From: JBCBCP01 sp039817385
GTDB taxonomy: Bacteria > Pseudomonadota > Alphaproteobacteria > Rhodobacterales > Rhodobacteraceae
Reading direction: 5' to 3'
Assembly: GCA_039817385.1 (NCBI GenBank)
Contig: JBCBVY010000004.1
Coordinates: forward strand, 248,001 to 312,000
Length of the DNA: 64,000 nucleotides
Shown: in pieces, positions 1 through 7,981 of the stretch
Layout of the letters: every line of letters starts with the position of its first letter
Numbering within the stretch: position 1 is the first letter of the stretch
The notes under the pieces: model-generated
The model's input: the letters and a program-made list of their open reading frames with translations, nothing else
What the model was told of the DNA's origin: nothing
The model's database searches: none
Position numbers and translations under genes: made by a program

Positions 1-366
1 CATCTGCGAGGAGATGATCGCCACTTTGCCCCGCGCCGCGCGCAAAGCGGGCAAGAGCGCTTGCACGCTCAGGAACACGCCGGTCACGTTGGCCGCATAG
101 GTTTGCGCCCAGATATCCGCGCCATAGCCGTCCTCAAGCGCTTCGGCCTTGTCGAGGTACACCCCCGCATTGCAGACCAGCAAATCCACCGGCGCGCCGC
201 CCACCGCATCCGTCAGGTTCGAAAAATCCGCGGGCCGCGTCACGTCGAGGCTCACCTGCGCCCCGGCCGAGCGCCCGGTGCCGATCACCGTCTCGCCGCG
301 CGCGGAAAGCTGCGCCGCAAGCGCAGCACCAATTCCCCGGCTCGCGCCGGTAATCACGATTGTCAT
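1..366 (-). CDS. SDR-family oxidoreductase, N-terminal part (runs off window)
   Basis: The frame is open from an ATG at 366 to the window edge, giving the first 122 residues of a short-chain dehydrogenase/reductase. The N-terminus MTIVITGASRGIGAAL carries the glycine-rich TGxxxGIG nucleotide-binding motif. An NAG motif (VCNAGVYLDKAEAL) follows near residue 67, and the visible end reads KVAIISSQM, the strand carrying the catalytic Ser in this family. The Tyr-x-x-x-Lys motif lies outside the window, so the substrate cannot be inferred. It sits just upstream, on the same strand, of the DUF1178 stop-start region (4 nt gap), suggesting co-transcription. Confidence 0.85.
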   Translation of the reverse strand, partial: MTIVITGASRGIGAALAAQLSARGETVIGTGRSAGAQVSLDVTRPADFSNLTDAVGGAPVDLLVCNAGVYLDKAEALEDGYGADIWAQTYAANVTGVFLSVQALLPALRAARGKVAIISSQM

Positions 367-370
367 GTGT

Positions 371-763
371 TTAGTTCGCTTTCGATTTGGGAGTGAAAGG
401 CAGCGGCAGGACCGGCACACCATCCTCGATCAGCGCCTTGGCCTCCGCCGGTTTGGCCTCGCCCCAAATGCTGCGCTCGGGCGCGTCGCCCAGATGCATG
501 GCGCGGGCCTCGCGCGCGAAATTCGTGCCGACATAGTCGGAGTTCTGCTCCACCTCGGCTTTCATCTTTTGCAGCGCCCGGCTCCGTGCCTCGTCGTCCG
601 CCGTGGACACGCGCGGCGCCATCACCGCCTTGTCGACCTGCACACTACCGCAGATGGCGCAGGACACGTGGCCTGCATCCCGCAGGCTGTCATAGGCATC
701 CGCGGAGGCAAACCAGCTTTCGAACGCATGGCCATTTGCACATTTGAGCGTGTATTTGATCAT
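371..763 (-). CDS. DUF1178 family protein
   Basis: This 130-residue protein begins MIKYTLKCANGHAFESWF. It matches the DUF1178 family, small soluble proteins widespread in alphaproteobacteria with no assigned biochemical role. Two cysteine pairs or near pairs (C8 with the GH context, and CAIC near residues 35-38) look like a small zinc ribbon at the N-terminus, and a lysine/glutamate-rich helix follows. It lies between the Nudix gene upstream and the SDR gene downstream, all on the minus strand, with a 45 nt gap and a 4 nt gap respectively. The family match comes from sequence recognition; the metal site is inference. Confidence 0.8.
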   Translation of the reverse strand: MIKYTLKCANGHAFESWFASADAYDSLRDAGHVSCAICGSVQVDKAVMAPRVSTADDEARSRALQKMKAEVEQNSDYVGTNFAREARAMHLGDAPERSIWGEAKPAEAKALIEDGVPVLPLPFTPKSKAN

Positions 764-808
764 GGGAATGACAGTATGGCCCGGATTGCCGGAATTGCCA
801 GAGGCGGA

Positions 809-1282
809 TTAGCGCAGGCCGCGCGGGTCAAAGTCGCGCAGGATGCGCGCCAGTTCCGGCTCGGTCACCAGCGCCGCGGCCTTTTTGCGGCTGACCCATT
901 TGCGCTTGCGCTCACGCGCTTCGGGCCATGACTTGGCAAGCGACTTCACCCGGACACCGTACACCATTGCCACGCAGGGAAGATCCGGCGCGCCGCGGAT
1001 GATCTTTGTGTAGGAATAAAGCCCCAGGGGGCGGCTGTCGGCCCGGCCAATCACCCCGGCCTCTTCCCACGCTTCCTGAAGCGCGGCCTCACCCGGGGTT
1101 TGTCCGTCCATCGGCCAGCCTTTGGGGATGATCCAGCGCCCGCGGCCCCGGGAGGTGATGATCAGGATCTGGACCTTCTTGTCGACCAACCGCCAGCAAA
1201 GCGCCGCAAATTGCGTGCGCACGTCCGACTTGGACTTGGCACGGATCGAAATGGGCAGCTGTTTAATCAATGGGGCGGTCAT
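809..1282 (-). CDS. Nudix hydrolase, DIPP-like subgroup
   Basis: I start this at MTAPLIKQLP (157 aa) rather than at the upstream GTG/ATG extension, which adds 20 atypical residues. The Nudix box reads GWPMDGQTPGEAALQEAWEE followed by AGV. It keeps the catalytic EExG core but has Gln at the positions usually Glu (after the first Gly) and Arg (before E). The preceding PKGWPM is typical of the diphosphoinositol-polyphosphate-phosphohydrolase-like bacterial Nudix group. The likely role is hydrolysis of a nucleoside-diphosphate-X or polyphosphate-type substrate, but the substrate is unknown. It is divergent from modA across a 153 nt gap. Confidence 0.8.
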   Translation of the reverse strand: MTAPLIKQLPISIRAKSKSDVRTQFAALCWRLVDKKVQILIITSRGRGRWIIPKGWPMDGQTPGEAALQEAWEEAGVIGRADSRPLGLYSYTKIIRGAPDLPCVAMVYGVRVKSLAKSWPEARERKRKWVSRKKAAALVTEPELARILRDFDPRGLR

Positions 1283-1435
1283 CAGCCACGACCTCTGGTT
1301 TCCGAAACGATATAGGGAATCGACGTAACATTCCAGTTGCAACTACATCTGGTGTCCAGATCGGTGTGAATAAGCCTATTTTCCGTTACGCTGTCGCGGC
1401 TTGGCATTCGCGCGCCGCGCCGCGATAGTCGCCAC

Positions 1436-2146
1436 ATGGTGATCCGCGTCCTGCTCGTAACTCTGCTTCTCCTGCCGGCCCCGCTGCGAGCGGACGGGCC
1501 GGTTGTCTTTGCCGCGGCGTCCCTGCGCGGGGTGCTGGAGCGCGCGGTGGAAGGCCTCAGCCCTGCGCCGCGGCTCAGCTATGGCGGCTCTGGTGCGATT
1601 GCCCAGCAGATGGCGCGGGGCGCGCCCGCGGACCTCGTGATCCTCGCGAGCCCGGACTGGATGGGCTGGCTGGCGGAGCGCGGGCATGTCACGGGTGCCC
1701 ACACCCTGTGGGGCGGGCGGCTTGTCGTCGTGGCGCGTGCGGGGCCGCCGCTAAAGGCCGCCAATACGGACGCGCTGCGTGCACGGCTGAACGGCGGACG
1801 GCTCGCCATCGGGCAGCGCCGCGCGGTGCCTGCCGGGATCTACGCCCGCGCGTGGCTGGAGCATATCGGCGCCTGGGACACGCTGGAGCCGCATCTGGCA
1901 GAGGCGCAGGACGTGCGCGCCGCGCTTGCCTTTGTCGTGCAGAGCGCCGCGCCCTTGGGTGTTGTCTATGCCTCCGACGCGCTCGCAGAGCCGCGCGTGC
2001 AGGTCATCTACGAGGTGCCGCAGGATGCGCACCCGCCCATCCGCTACCCTATCGCCGCCTTGACAGATCGCGGTGCGGCGGTTCTGGCGCATCTGCGCGG
2101 GCAGGCCCCGCTGTTCGAGGCGGCGGGGTTCGAGGTGCTGCCATGA
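1436..2146 (+). CDS. modA: molybdate ABC transporter, periplasmic binding protein
   Basis: This 236-residue protein has an N-terminal signal peptide (VIRVLLVTLLLLPAPLRA). The mature start VVFAAASLRGVLE is characteristic of ModA, which binds molybdate/tungstate in the periplasm. Family motifs seen are YGGSGAIAQQMARGAPADLVILAS near residues 46-70, and GVVYASDA near 175. It is the first gene of modABC and its stop overlaps the modB start in the ATGATG/TGA arrangement at 2143-2146. No modE regulator is adjacent. It supplies molybdenum for molybdopterin enzymes. Length and order fit the family well. Confidence 0.92.
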   Translation: MVIRVLLVTLLLLPAPLRADGPVVFAAASLRGVLERAVEGLSPAPRLSYGGSGAIAQQMARGAPADLVILASPDWMGWLAERGHVTGAHTLWGGRLVVVARAGPPLKAANTDALRARLNGGRLAIGQRRAVPAGIYARAWLEHIGAWDTLEPHLAEAQDVRAALAFVVQSAAPLGVVYASDALAEPRVQVIYEVPQDAHPPIRYPIAALTDRGAAVLAHLRGQAPLFEAAGFEVLP

Positions 2147-2835
2147 TGGGCCTCGACCCCGCGGGCGCCGAGGCGCTGCGGCTGTCGCTGCGAGTGGCGG
2201 GGCTGGCGACGGTGCTCGCGCTGCCCGTGGCCCTTGGCCTCGCATGGCTGCTTGCGCGGCGCGACTTCCCGGGCAAAGGGCTGCTGAATGCGGCGATCCT
2301 GCTGCCGCTGGTGCTGCCCCCCGTTGTCACGGGCTACCTGCTGCTGCTGGCCTTCGGGCGGACAGGGCCGGTGGGCCGCGCGCTGGAGGCCGCCTTTGGC
2401 CTTGTCCTCGCCTTCAACTGGACGGGCGCGGTGCTGGCGGCAAGTGTCATGGCCCTGCCGCTGATGGTGCGCGCCCTGCGCCTTGCGTTTGAGGCCGTCC
2501 CGCCGGGGCTGGAGGACGCCGCCGCGACGCTGGGCGCGCGGCCCTGGTCCGTCTTCACGACCGTCACGCTGCCCCTGATCGCGCCAGGGGTGCTGGCGGG
2601 CGCGGTGCTTGGTTTTGCCAAAGCGCTGGGGGAGTTTGGTGCGACGATCACCTTTGTCGCCGCGATCCCCGGCCAGACGATGACCCTGCCCTCGGCCATT
2701 TATACCGAGTTGCAGGTCCCCGGCGGCGAGGCCCGCGCGGCGGTGCTCACGCTTTGGGCCTGCGCGGTTGCGGTGCTCGCGGTGCTGGCCTCCGAATGGC
2801 TGGCGCGGCGCATGGCGGCGCGGGTGGCGGGATGA
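2143..2835 (+). CDS. modB: molybdate ABC transporter permease
   Basis: Start chosen at the ATG at 2143 overlapping the modA stop by 4 nt; a second ATG follows immediately. The 230-residue product has about five to six hydrophobic segments. The ABC-permease EAA loop reads EDAAATLGARPWSVFTTVTLPLIAPG near residues 125-150, ending in the conserved Leu-Pro-Leu-Ile-x-Pro-Gly. The C-terminal GEFGATITFVAAIPG is typical of ModB. It forms the membrane channel of the molybdate importer with ModA and ModC. Confidence 0.92.
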   Translation: MMGLDPAGAEALRLSLRVAGLATVLALPVALGLAWLLARRDFPGKGLLNAAILLPLVLPPVVTGYLLLLAFGRTGPVGRALEAAFGLVLAFNWTGAVLAASVMALPLMVRALRLAFEAVPPGLEDAAATLGARPWSVFTTVTLPLIAPGVLAGAVLGFAKALGEFGATITFVAAIPGQTMTLPSAIYTELQVPGGEARAAVLTLWACAVAVLAVLASEWLARRMAARVAG

Positions 2836-3896
2836 GCCTGCAGGTTGAGATCCGGCATCGGCAGGGCGATTTTACCCTCGACGTTGCTTTTCACGCGCCG
2901 CGCGGGGTGACGGCGCTTTTCGGACGCTCGGGCGCGGGCAAAAGCACGGTGCTGAACGTTGTGTCAGGCCTGCTGCAACCGGATCAGGCCCGCATCACGC
3001 TGGACGGCGCCGCGCTGGAGCGGCTGGCGCCGCATGCGCGCCGGATCGGCTATGTCTTTCAGGAAGCGCGACTTTTCCCGCATCTCAGCGTCGCGGGAAA
3101 CCTCGATTACGGCGCCCGCTATGCGCAAGGCGCGGCGGGGGGCATCGCCCGGGACGAGGTGATCGCACTGCTGGGGCTGGAGACGCTGTTGGCGCGGCGC
3201 CCCGCGGCGCTTTCGGGCGGGGAGGCGCAGCGGGTTGCGCTGGGCCGCGCTTTGCTCGCGCAGCCGCGGCTGCTGCTGATGGATGAGCCGCTGGCCAGCC
3301 TTGATGCGCCGCGCAAGGCGGAAATTCTGCCCTACCTTGAGGCGTTGAAGGCGCGGGCCGGCCTGCCGATCCTCTATGTCAGCCACGCGATGGACGAGGT
3401 TGCGCGGCTGGCCGATACGCTGGTGCTGATGCGCGGCGGCACTGTCACGGCGGCGGGGCGGCTGCAAGACGTTCTGGCCGATCCGGCCGCCGTGCCGCTG
3501 GTGGGCGTGCGCGATGCCGGTGCGGTGCTGGACGGGGTGGTGCAGGGCCAGCGTGACGGGCTGGCGCAGATCGCTGTGGGCGATGCCCTGCTGCACCTGC
3601 CGGGCGTGACCGCCGCGCCCGGCGCCCGGGTGCGGGTGCGGGTGCTGGCGCAGGATGTGATCCTCGCGCGCACGCGCCCGACAGGGATTTCGGCGCAGAA
3701 TGTGCTGCATGTCACGATACGCTCGGTCCAGATGGGGGATGGGCCGGGGGCTGCGGTGGCGCTGGACTTGAGCGGGGCGCTGCTCCTGGCGCGGGTGACC
3801 GCCCGGGCGGTGCGGGAGCTTGAACTTCGCGAAGGGATGGCGTGTTTCGCCGTGCTCAAAGCCACCTCCGTCGCGCCGATGTCGATTGGCAGTTAA
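2832..3896 (+). CDS. modC: molybdate ABC transporter ATP-binding protein with Mop domain
   Basis: ATG at 2832 overlaps the modB stop by 4 nt; product is 354 aa. The ATPase domain occupies about 1-220: Walker A GRSGAGKST, Q-loop YVFQEARLFPH, signature LSGGEAQRVALGRAL, Walker B LLLMDEP and the switch His in YVSHAMDE. Residues about 280-350 form a Mop (molybdate-binding) domain, seen in SAQNVLHVTIRSVQ and GMACFAVLKATSVA. It energises the ModAB importer. A hairpin-rich repeat follows the stop and separates it from the convergent EcsC-like gene. Confidence 0.92.
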   Translation: MSLQVEIRHRQGDFTLDVAFHAPRGVTALFGRSGAGKSTVLNVVSGLLQPDQARITLDGAALERLAPHARRIGYVFQEARLFPHLSVAGNLDYGARYAQGAAGGIARDEVIALLGLETLLARRPAALSGGEAQRVALGRALLAQPRLLLMDEPLASLDAPRKAEILPYLEALKARAGLPILYVSHAMDEVARLADTLVLMRGGTVTAAGRLQDVLADPAAVPLVGVRDAGAVLDGVVQGQRDGLAQIAVGDALLHLPGVTAAPGARVRVRVLAQDVILARTRPTGISAQNVLHVTIRSVQMGDGPGAAVALDLSGALLLARVTARAVRELELREGMACFAVLKATSVAPMSIGS

Positions 3897-3900
3897 ACGG

Positions 3901-3964
3901 CGCGCTCGGTCAGGCCCCTCTGGGCCTTCCTCGCGAAGAGGGCCCGCAGGGACCGACTGAGCGG
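3901..3964. repeat. hairpin-rich intergenic element, copy A
   Basis: This fills the gap between the convergent modC and EcsC-like genes. It contains a nested dyad: outer arms CGCTCGGTC and GACCGACTGAGCG, and an inner hairpin GGCCC-ctct-GGGCC. The minus-strand reading of 3905-3932 closely resembles 13526-13552 (shared GAAGGCCCA, GGCCTGAC and GAG blocks), so it belongs to a dispersed repeat. It probably also acts as a bidirectional transcription terminator. Confidence 0.55.
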
Positions 3965-3968
3965 CGCC

Positions 3969-4712
3969 TCAGAGCGCGGCGCGGAGCAGGCGCAGGGCCG
4001 CTTCGGGCGGCAGGTCTGCATCGATGGCGAGGCGGCGCAGGCTGAAATGCACGTGGGACATTTCCGCGTAGTAGCGCGTGTAGGCGTAGTTCACCGCCGC
4101 CCCCGCAACCGCGCCAAGGACCGGCACCGTCTGCGCCGCCAGTTTCTGGCCCAGCACGACCGAGAGCCGCGGCGCCACCCGGGCGATCAGCGCCTGCATC
4201 GCGGCGCCCGATAGCGCCATCCGGGTCGAGAGAAAGGCAAGATCCGCGCTGTCGTCATGCTCCAGCGGGCCCGCAGCGGCAAAGACCTGGATGCAGTCAA
4301 TGCGCACGTTTTCCGCCGCGGTGTCAAAGCCCAACGCCGCTGCCTCCGCCTCAATCACCCGCAGCAGCAGCGTCGTGGTGACCGGCAGTTCGGCCAGCGC
4401 CGAGGGCAGCCCGCCAAAGCCCCCCGCCGCGCCCATCGCCGCCGACACGGCGCGGTTGACCCAGGGCTTCTGGTCCGGGACCGCGCGGCGGGTGCTGGAG
4501 GCCAGCCGCGCCGCTTCGGTCAGCGCGGCGACGGTGGCCGCATCAAGCTGCGTGCGCACGGGCGCCGGAAGCCGGTCAAGCAGCCCGTCCGCCTGCGCGC
4601 CGATGGCGTTCAGCACGTCGATGCCGAGCCCCCCCGCCCCGCGATAGCGCGCCGCAAGGCGGGCGATTTCGGTGTCGACGTGGGGCACACTCGCCAGAAC
4701 AACATCATCCAT
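3969..4712 (-). CDS. EcsC family protein
   Basis: The 247-residue product resembles the EcsC family, named from the Bacillus ecs locus and of unknown mechanism. Visible features are a glycine-rich stretch SAAMGAAGGFGGLPSALAELPVTTTLLLRVI around residues 92-121. A second small-residue segment near 195-215 (AAQTVPVLGAVAGAAVNYAY) is followed by a tyrosine-rich YTRYYAEMSHVHF motif typical of the family C-terminus. The two Gly/Ala-rich segments may associate with membrane. It is convergent with modC and lies 31 nt downstream of the GNAT gene on the same strand. Confidence 0.75.
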   Translation of the reverse strand: MDDVVLASVPHVDTEIARLAARYRGAGGLGIDVLNAIGAQADGLLDRLPAPVRTQLDAATVAALTEAARLASSTRRAVPDQKPWVNRAVSAAMGAAGGFGGLPSALAELPVTTTLLLRVIEAEAAALGFDTAAENVRIDCIQVFAAAGPLEHDDSADLAFLSTRMALSGAAMQALIARVAPRLSVVLGQKLAAQTVPVLGAVAGAAVNYAYTRYYAEMSHVHFSLRRLAIDADLPPEAALRLLRAAL

Positions 4713-4743
4713 AGTGCTTACATCGGAACGGCGCGGCCCGCCT

Positions 4744-5223
4744 TCAAGCCCAGCGGGTCACTTGCCCCCTCACGCCGTCCCATGCGCCCGGTACCAGCGC
4801 CCGGCCCAAAACGCGGTCCGGGTTGGTGGGCGGCGGCATGATCACGCCGCGCAGCCGTTCAAAGCCAAAGCGGCTGTAATAGGGCGCATCCCCAACCAGC
4901 AGCACCCGGTGCCACCCCGCCGCGCGGGCGAGCGAGGTCGCGATCAGCTCGCCGCCCAGCCCCTCGCCCTGCCGGGTCGGGTGCACCGCCACGGGCCCCA
5001 GAAGCAGCGCGGGCGCGGCGCCCACGCGCACCGGCCAGTAGCGGATGGCACCCGCCAGAATACCGTCCGGATCGCGCGCCGCGAGGCTGAGCGCGGCAAC
5101 CGGCGGGACATCATCGCGCAGCCGGTAGGAGGACAGCGCCTCGCGCCCCGGGGCAAAGGCGAGGTCATAGAGGGCTTCGACCTCCCAGCGGTCGTCATTT
5201 GTCTCTGGGGTCAGGGTGTACAT
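4744..5223 (-). CDS. GNAT family N-acetyltransferase
   Basis: This 159-residue single-domain GNAT has the acetyl-CoA-binding motif A at about residues 75-95: LGPVAVHPTRQGEGLGGELI, containing the Q/R-x-x-G-x-G/A signature. Before it is a beta-strand IRYWPVRVG and after it VLLVGDAPYYSRFGFER. The YYSRFGF segment is typical of the YhbS-like branch. The substrate is unknown. It is probably co-transcribed with the EcsC-like gene and divergent from the flavin reductase gene. Confidence 0.85.
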   Translation of the reverse strand: MYTLTPETNDDRWEVEALYDLAFAPGREALSSYRLRDDVPPVAALSLAARDPDGILAGAIRYWPVRVGAAPALLLGPVAVHPTRQGEGLGGELIATSLARAAGWHRVLLVGDAPYYSRFGFERLRGVIMPPPTNPDRVLGRALVPGAWDGVRGQVTRWA

Positions 5224-5294
5224 GCGCGGGCCAGATAGAGTGGCGCGAGGCGTAACATGGGGTTAAGCCTTTGCCAAACAGAGAGGATAACGCG

Positions 5295-5900
5295 ATGTTC
5301 TACTGCCCCGAGGATGGCCACGGCCTGCCCCACAACCCGTTCAACGCGATCATCACGCCGCGGCCCATCGCGTGGATTTCAACGAAAGGCGCAGGCGGGG
5401 TGCCCAACCTTGCGCCCTATTCCTTCTTCAACGGGGTCGCTTATGTGCCGCCCCAGGTCATGTTCGCGTCCACCGGAGTGAAGGACGATCAGGACGGCAC
5501 GAAGGACAGTGTCGCGAACATCCGCGAGACGGGCGTGTTCTGCGTGAACGTGGTGGAGGCGGCGGCGCGCGATGCGATGAACGCGTCCTCGGCGACCTTC
5601 CCTGCAGGCACGGACGAGTTTGCCGAAGCCGGGGTGGAGATGGCGGCGTGCGAGAGCATTGACTGCCCGCGTGTGGCAGGCGCCCCGGCCACGCTGGAAT
5701 GCCGGATGACGCAGATCGTAAAGATTGAGGGGGCGAGCAATTTCGTCGTCTTCGGCGAGGTCACGGGCGTGCATCTGCGCGACGATTGCGTGGTCGATGG
5801 CCGCTTTGACATCCGCACCTACCAGCCGCTGAGCCGGCTTGGCTACCGCGACTACACCGTGGTGCGCGAGCTGTTCGAGCTGACGCGCCCGGATGATTGA
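5295..5900 (+). CDS. flavin reductase / FMN-binding split-barrel family protein
   Basis: Start set at the ATG at 5295, which has GAGAGG eight bases upstream. A TTG 24 bases earlier is less likely. The 201-residue product shows the flavin-reductase-like split-barrel pattern: FNAIITPRPIAWISTKG (residues about 16-32), NLAPYSFFNGVAYVPPQVMF (about 37-56) and DTxxNIRETGVFCVNV. These proteins bind FMN and reduce flavin or act as small flavoprotein oxidoreductases. The specific role is unknown. A perfect-stem terminator follows at 5910. Confidence 0.85.
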   Translation: MFYCPEDGHGLPHNPFNAIITPRPIAWISTKGAGGVPNLAPYSFFNGVAYVPPQVMFASTGVKDDQDGTKDSVANIRETGVFCVNVVEAAARDAMNASSATFPAGTDEFAEAGVEMAACESIDCPRVAGAPATLECRMTQIVKIEGASNFVVFGEVTGVHLRDDCVVDGRFDIRTYQPLSRLGYRDYTVVRELFELTRPDD

Positions 5901-5909
5901 GGTGCGCGC

Positions 5910-5927
5910 GGATTTTTCGAAAAATCC
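5910..5927 (+). terminator. palindromic hairpin after flavin reductase gene
   Basis: The perfect inverted repeat GGATTTTTCGAAAAATCC begins 10 nt after the flavin reductase stop. The A/T-rich stem and the G/C-rich sequence that follows make it an atypical intrinsic terminator. It resembles the stems of the 24033 and 24117 elements and may be one of a repeat family. Confidence 0.5.
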
Positions 5928-5984
5928 GGGCGGGCGGCAACCGCAGTGCCCTTCCGCCTGCGGGCGTTCTAGCGGCGCGGTCGA

Positions 5985-6037
5985 TTGGGGGGCCAGCCCC
6001 CCAAGCCCCCCGGGATTTTTTGGAACAGAGAAGAAGG
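5985..6037 (-). repeat. dispersed 32-bp core repeat with G/C hairpin, copy 1
   Basis: Positions 6006-6037, read on the minus strand, are identical over 32 bases to 11115-11146. The core runs from CCTTCTTCTCTG through CCAAAAAATCCC to six G. Next to it is a hairpin TTGGGGGG-ccag-CCCCCCAA (5985-6004). It lies between the convergent flavin reductase and SulP genes, so it probably doubles as a terminator. A third, slightly altered copy is at the right edge of the window. Confidence 0.75.
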
Positions 6038-6047
6038 CGCGGCTGTG

Positions 6048-7688
6048 TCAGTGCCCGCCGAGGATGCCGGTGCGCACGTTGTAGTTCGTGGCAACGGCGT
6101 AGTCCGGATCATCATCGCTGTCGATCATCAGGTGGCCCGCCTTGTTCAGCAGCGTGTGGCAGTCGCGGGTCAGGTGGCGCAGCTGAATTTCCTTGCCCGC
6201 CTCTTCGTATTTGAGGGCCACGGCCTCGATCGCTTGCAGGGCGGATTGATCGACCACGCGGCTATCGGCAAAGTCGATGATCACGCGGCCCGGATCGCCT
6301 GCGGGATCGAACAGCTCGATAAAGCCCGAGGAGGAGCCGAAGAACAGCGGCCCTTGCACCTGGTAGACCCGTGCGCCTTCGGGGGTTGTGTAGGTCTTCG
6401 CGTGGATGCGGCGCGCGTTGTTCCACGCATAGGCGAGCGCGGAGACGATCACGCCCACAACAACCGCGACGGCGAGGTCTTCCATCACCGTCACCGCAGT
6501 CACCAGAACGATAACAAAGGCGTCGGTCAGGGGCACTTTGCGCAGGATTTTCAGGCTGTTCCAAGCGAAGGTGCCGATCACCACCATGAACATCACACCG
6601 ACCAGGGCGGCGAGCGGGATCAGCTCGATCAGGGAAGAGCCGACAAGGATGAAGGCCAGCAGGAACAGCGCCGCGGTGACCCCCGCAACGCGGGTGCGGG
6701 CGCCGGATTTCACGTTGATCATCGACTGGCCGATCATCGCGCAGCCGCCCATGCCGCCGAAAAAGCCGGTCACCGTGTTGGAGACGCCTTGGGCGATGCA
6801 TTCCTGAGACGCGCCGCCGCGCTGGTTCGTCATGTCGCCGACGAGGTTGAGCGTCAGCAGGGACTCAATGAGGCCAATCGCGGCGAGGATCACCGCATAG
6901 GGCAGGATGATCTGGAGCGTTTCCCAGGTGAGCGGCACCATCGGGATATGAAAGGCCGGAAGGCCGCCCTCGATGCTGGCCAGATCGCCCACGCGCGGCA
7001 CGTCGAGGCCGAAGGCAATCACGATAGCCGCCACGATGCCAATGCCTGCCAGCGGCGCCGGGATCGCACGGGTGAGGCGCGGCATGACCCAGATGATCGC
7101 CATCGTCACCGCCACAAGGCCCAGCATCATCCACAGCGGCGCGCCAGACAGCCATTCTCCGCCGCCCATGCCGTGTCCTGTCGCCTCCATCGTGCCGGGC
7201 ACCTTGAACTGGCTCAGCTGCGCCATCCCGATCACGATAGCGAGGCCGTTCACAAAGCCGAGCATCACCGGGTGCGGGACGAGGCGGATGAACTTGCCCC
7301 ATTGCATCACGCCCGCAAAGATCTGGATCGCGCCCATCAGGACGACGGTGGCAAAGAGGTATTCGACCCCGTGTTCGGCCACCAAAGCGACCATCACAAC
7401 CGCCAAAGCACCCGTCGCGCCCGAGATCATGCCGGGCCGCCCGCCGATCAGCGCGGTGATCAGGCCAACGATGACGGCGGCATAGAGGCCCACCAGCGGG
7501 TGCACACCGGCGACAAAGGCAAAGGCCACCGCCTCGGGCACCAGCGCGAGCGCGACGGTTAGGCCTGCGAGGATTTCGATCCGCCACTGCCGTCCGTCCA
7601 GCTTGGTGTCCCCGGGCGCCACGCTGAAATCACCAAAGCGGGTGTGCTTCAGCTTGCCGTTCGCAAAGAGACCATCGAGAAACGCCAT
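6048..7688 (-). CDS. SulP family inorganic anion transporter with STAS domain
   Basis: I start at the ATG at 7688 (MAFLDGLFANGKLKH); an upstream GTG would add 11 residues. The 546-residue product has an N-terminal SulP core of about ten to twelve membrane segments. The conserved VALALVPEAVAFAFVAGVHP lies near residues 38-57 and is followed by IGGRPGMISGATGA. The C-terminal STAS domain (about 430-530) contains VIIDFADSRVVDQSAL. SulP proteins transport sulfate, bicarbonate or related anions. No carbonic anhydrase or sulfur gene is adjacent to indicate the substrate. Confidence 0.9.
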   Translation of the reverse strand: MAFLDGLFANGKLKHTRFGDFSVAPGDTKLDGRQWRIEILAGLTVALALVPEAVAFAFVAGVHPLVGLYAAVIVGLITALIGGRPGMISGATGALAVVMVALVAEHGVEYLFATVVLMGAIQIFAGVMQWGKFIRLVPHPVMLGFVNGLAIVIGMAQLSQFKVPGTMEATGHGMGGGEWLSGAPLWMMLGLVAVTMAIIWVMPRLTRAIPAPLAGIGIVAAIVIAFGLDVPRVGDLASIEGGLPAFHIPMVPLTWETLQIILPYAVILAAIGLIESLLTLNLVGDMTNQRGGASQECIAQGVSNTVTGFFGGMGGCAMIGQSMINVKSGARTRVAGVTAALFLLAFILVGSSLIELIPLAALVGVMFMVVIGTFAWNSLKILRKVPLTDAFVIVLVTAVTVMEDLAVAVVVGVIVSALAYAWNNARRIHAKTYTTPEGARVYQVQGPLFFGSSSGFIELFDPAGDPGRVIIDFADSRVVDQSALQAIEAVALKYEEAGKEIQLRHLTRDCHTLLNKAGHLMIDSDDDPDYAVATNYNVRTGILGGH

Positions 7689-7981
7689 GCCTGTGCCCTT
7701 GTCCTGATCCAGCCCCCGCACCTACCTGCTGCGGCGCAGCAAAGCCACCGCTGCAAGCGGGACGCTGCCATGCAACTGGCACATAGCCCGGCCCCTTTGG
7801 CAATGCACGGTATTCATCGGTATGCGGCAAAAGGGTTAATGAAGTGGCAAGCGTAATAACCGTGGCGACCCTTTCAAAACAGAGGCTTGGCGGCGCCCGC
7901 TGCTCTGATATGGTCAGCGCGCGGCCTGGCGGGCCGACCCGCACGGCAACATGTTGGCACTGCAACACAAAAGAGGCCCCC

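Noticed and set aside
1300..1335. CGATATAG-containing stretch upstream of modA as a ModE/Mop operator
   Set aside because: Only one half resembles the ModE consensus and no symmetrical partner is present, so I do not call a site.
5985..7562. 525-codon plus-strand frame across the SulP gene
   Set aside because: Antisense shadow with extreme His/Asp/Arg content; the SulP reading on the minus strand has clear membrane helices and a STAS domain.
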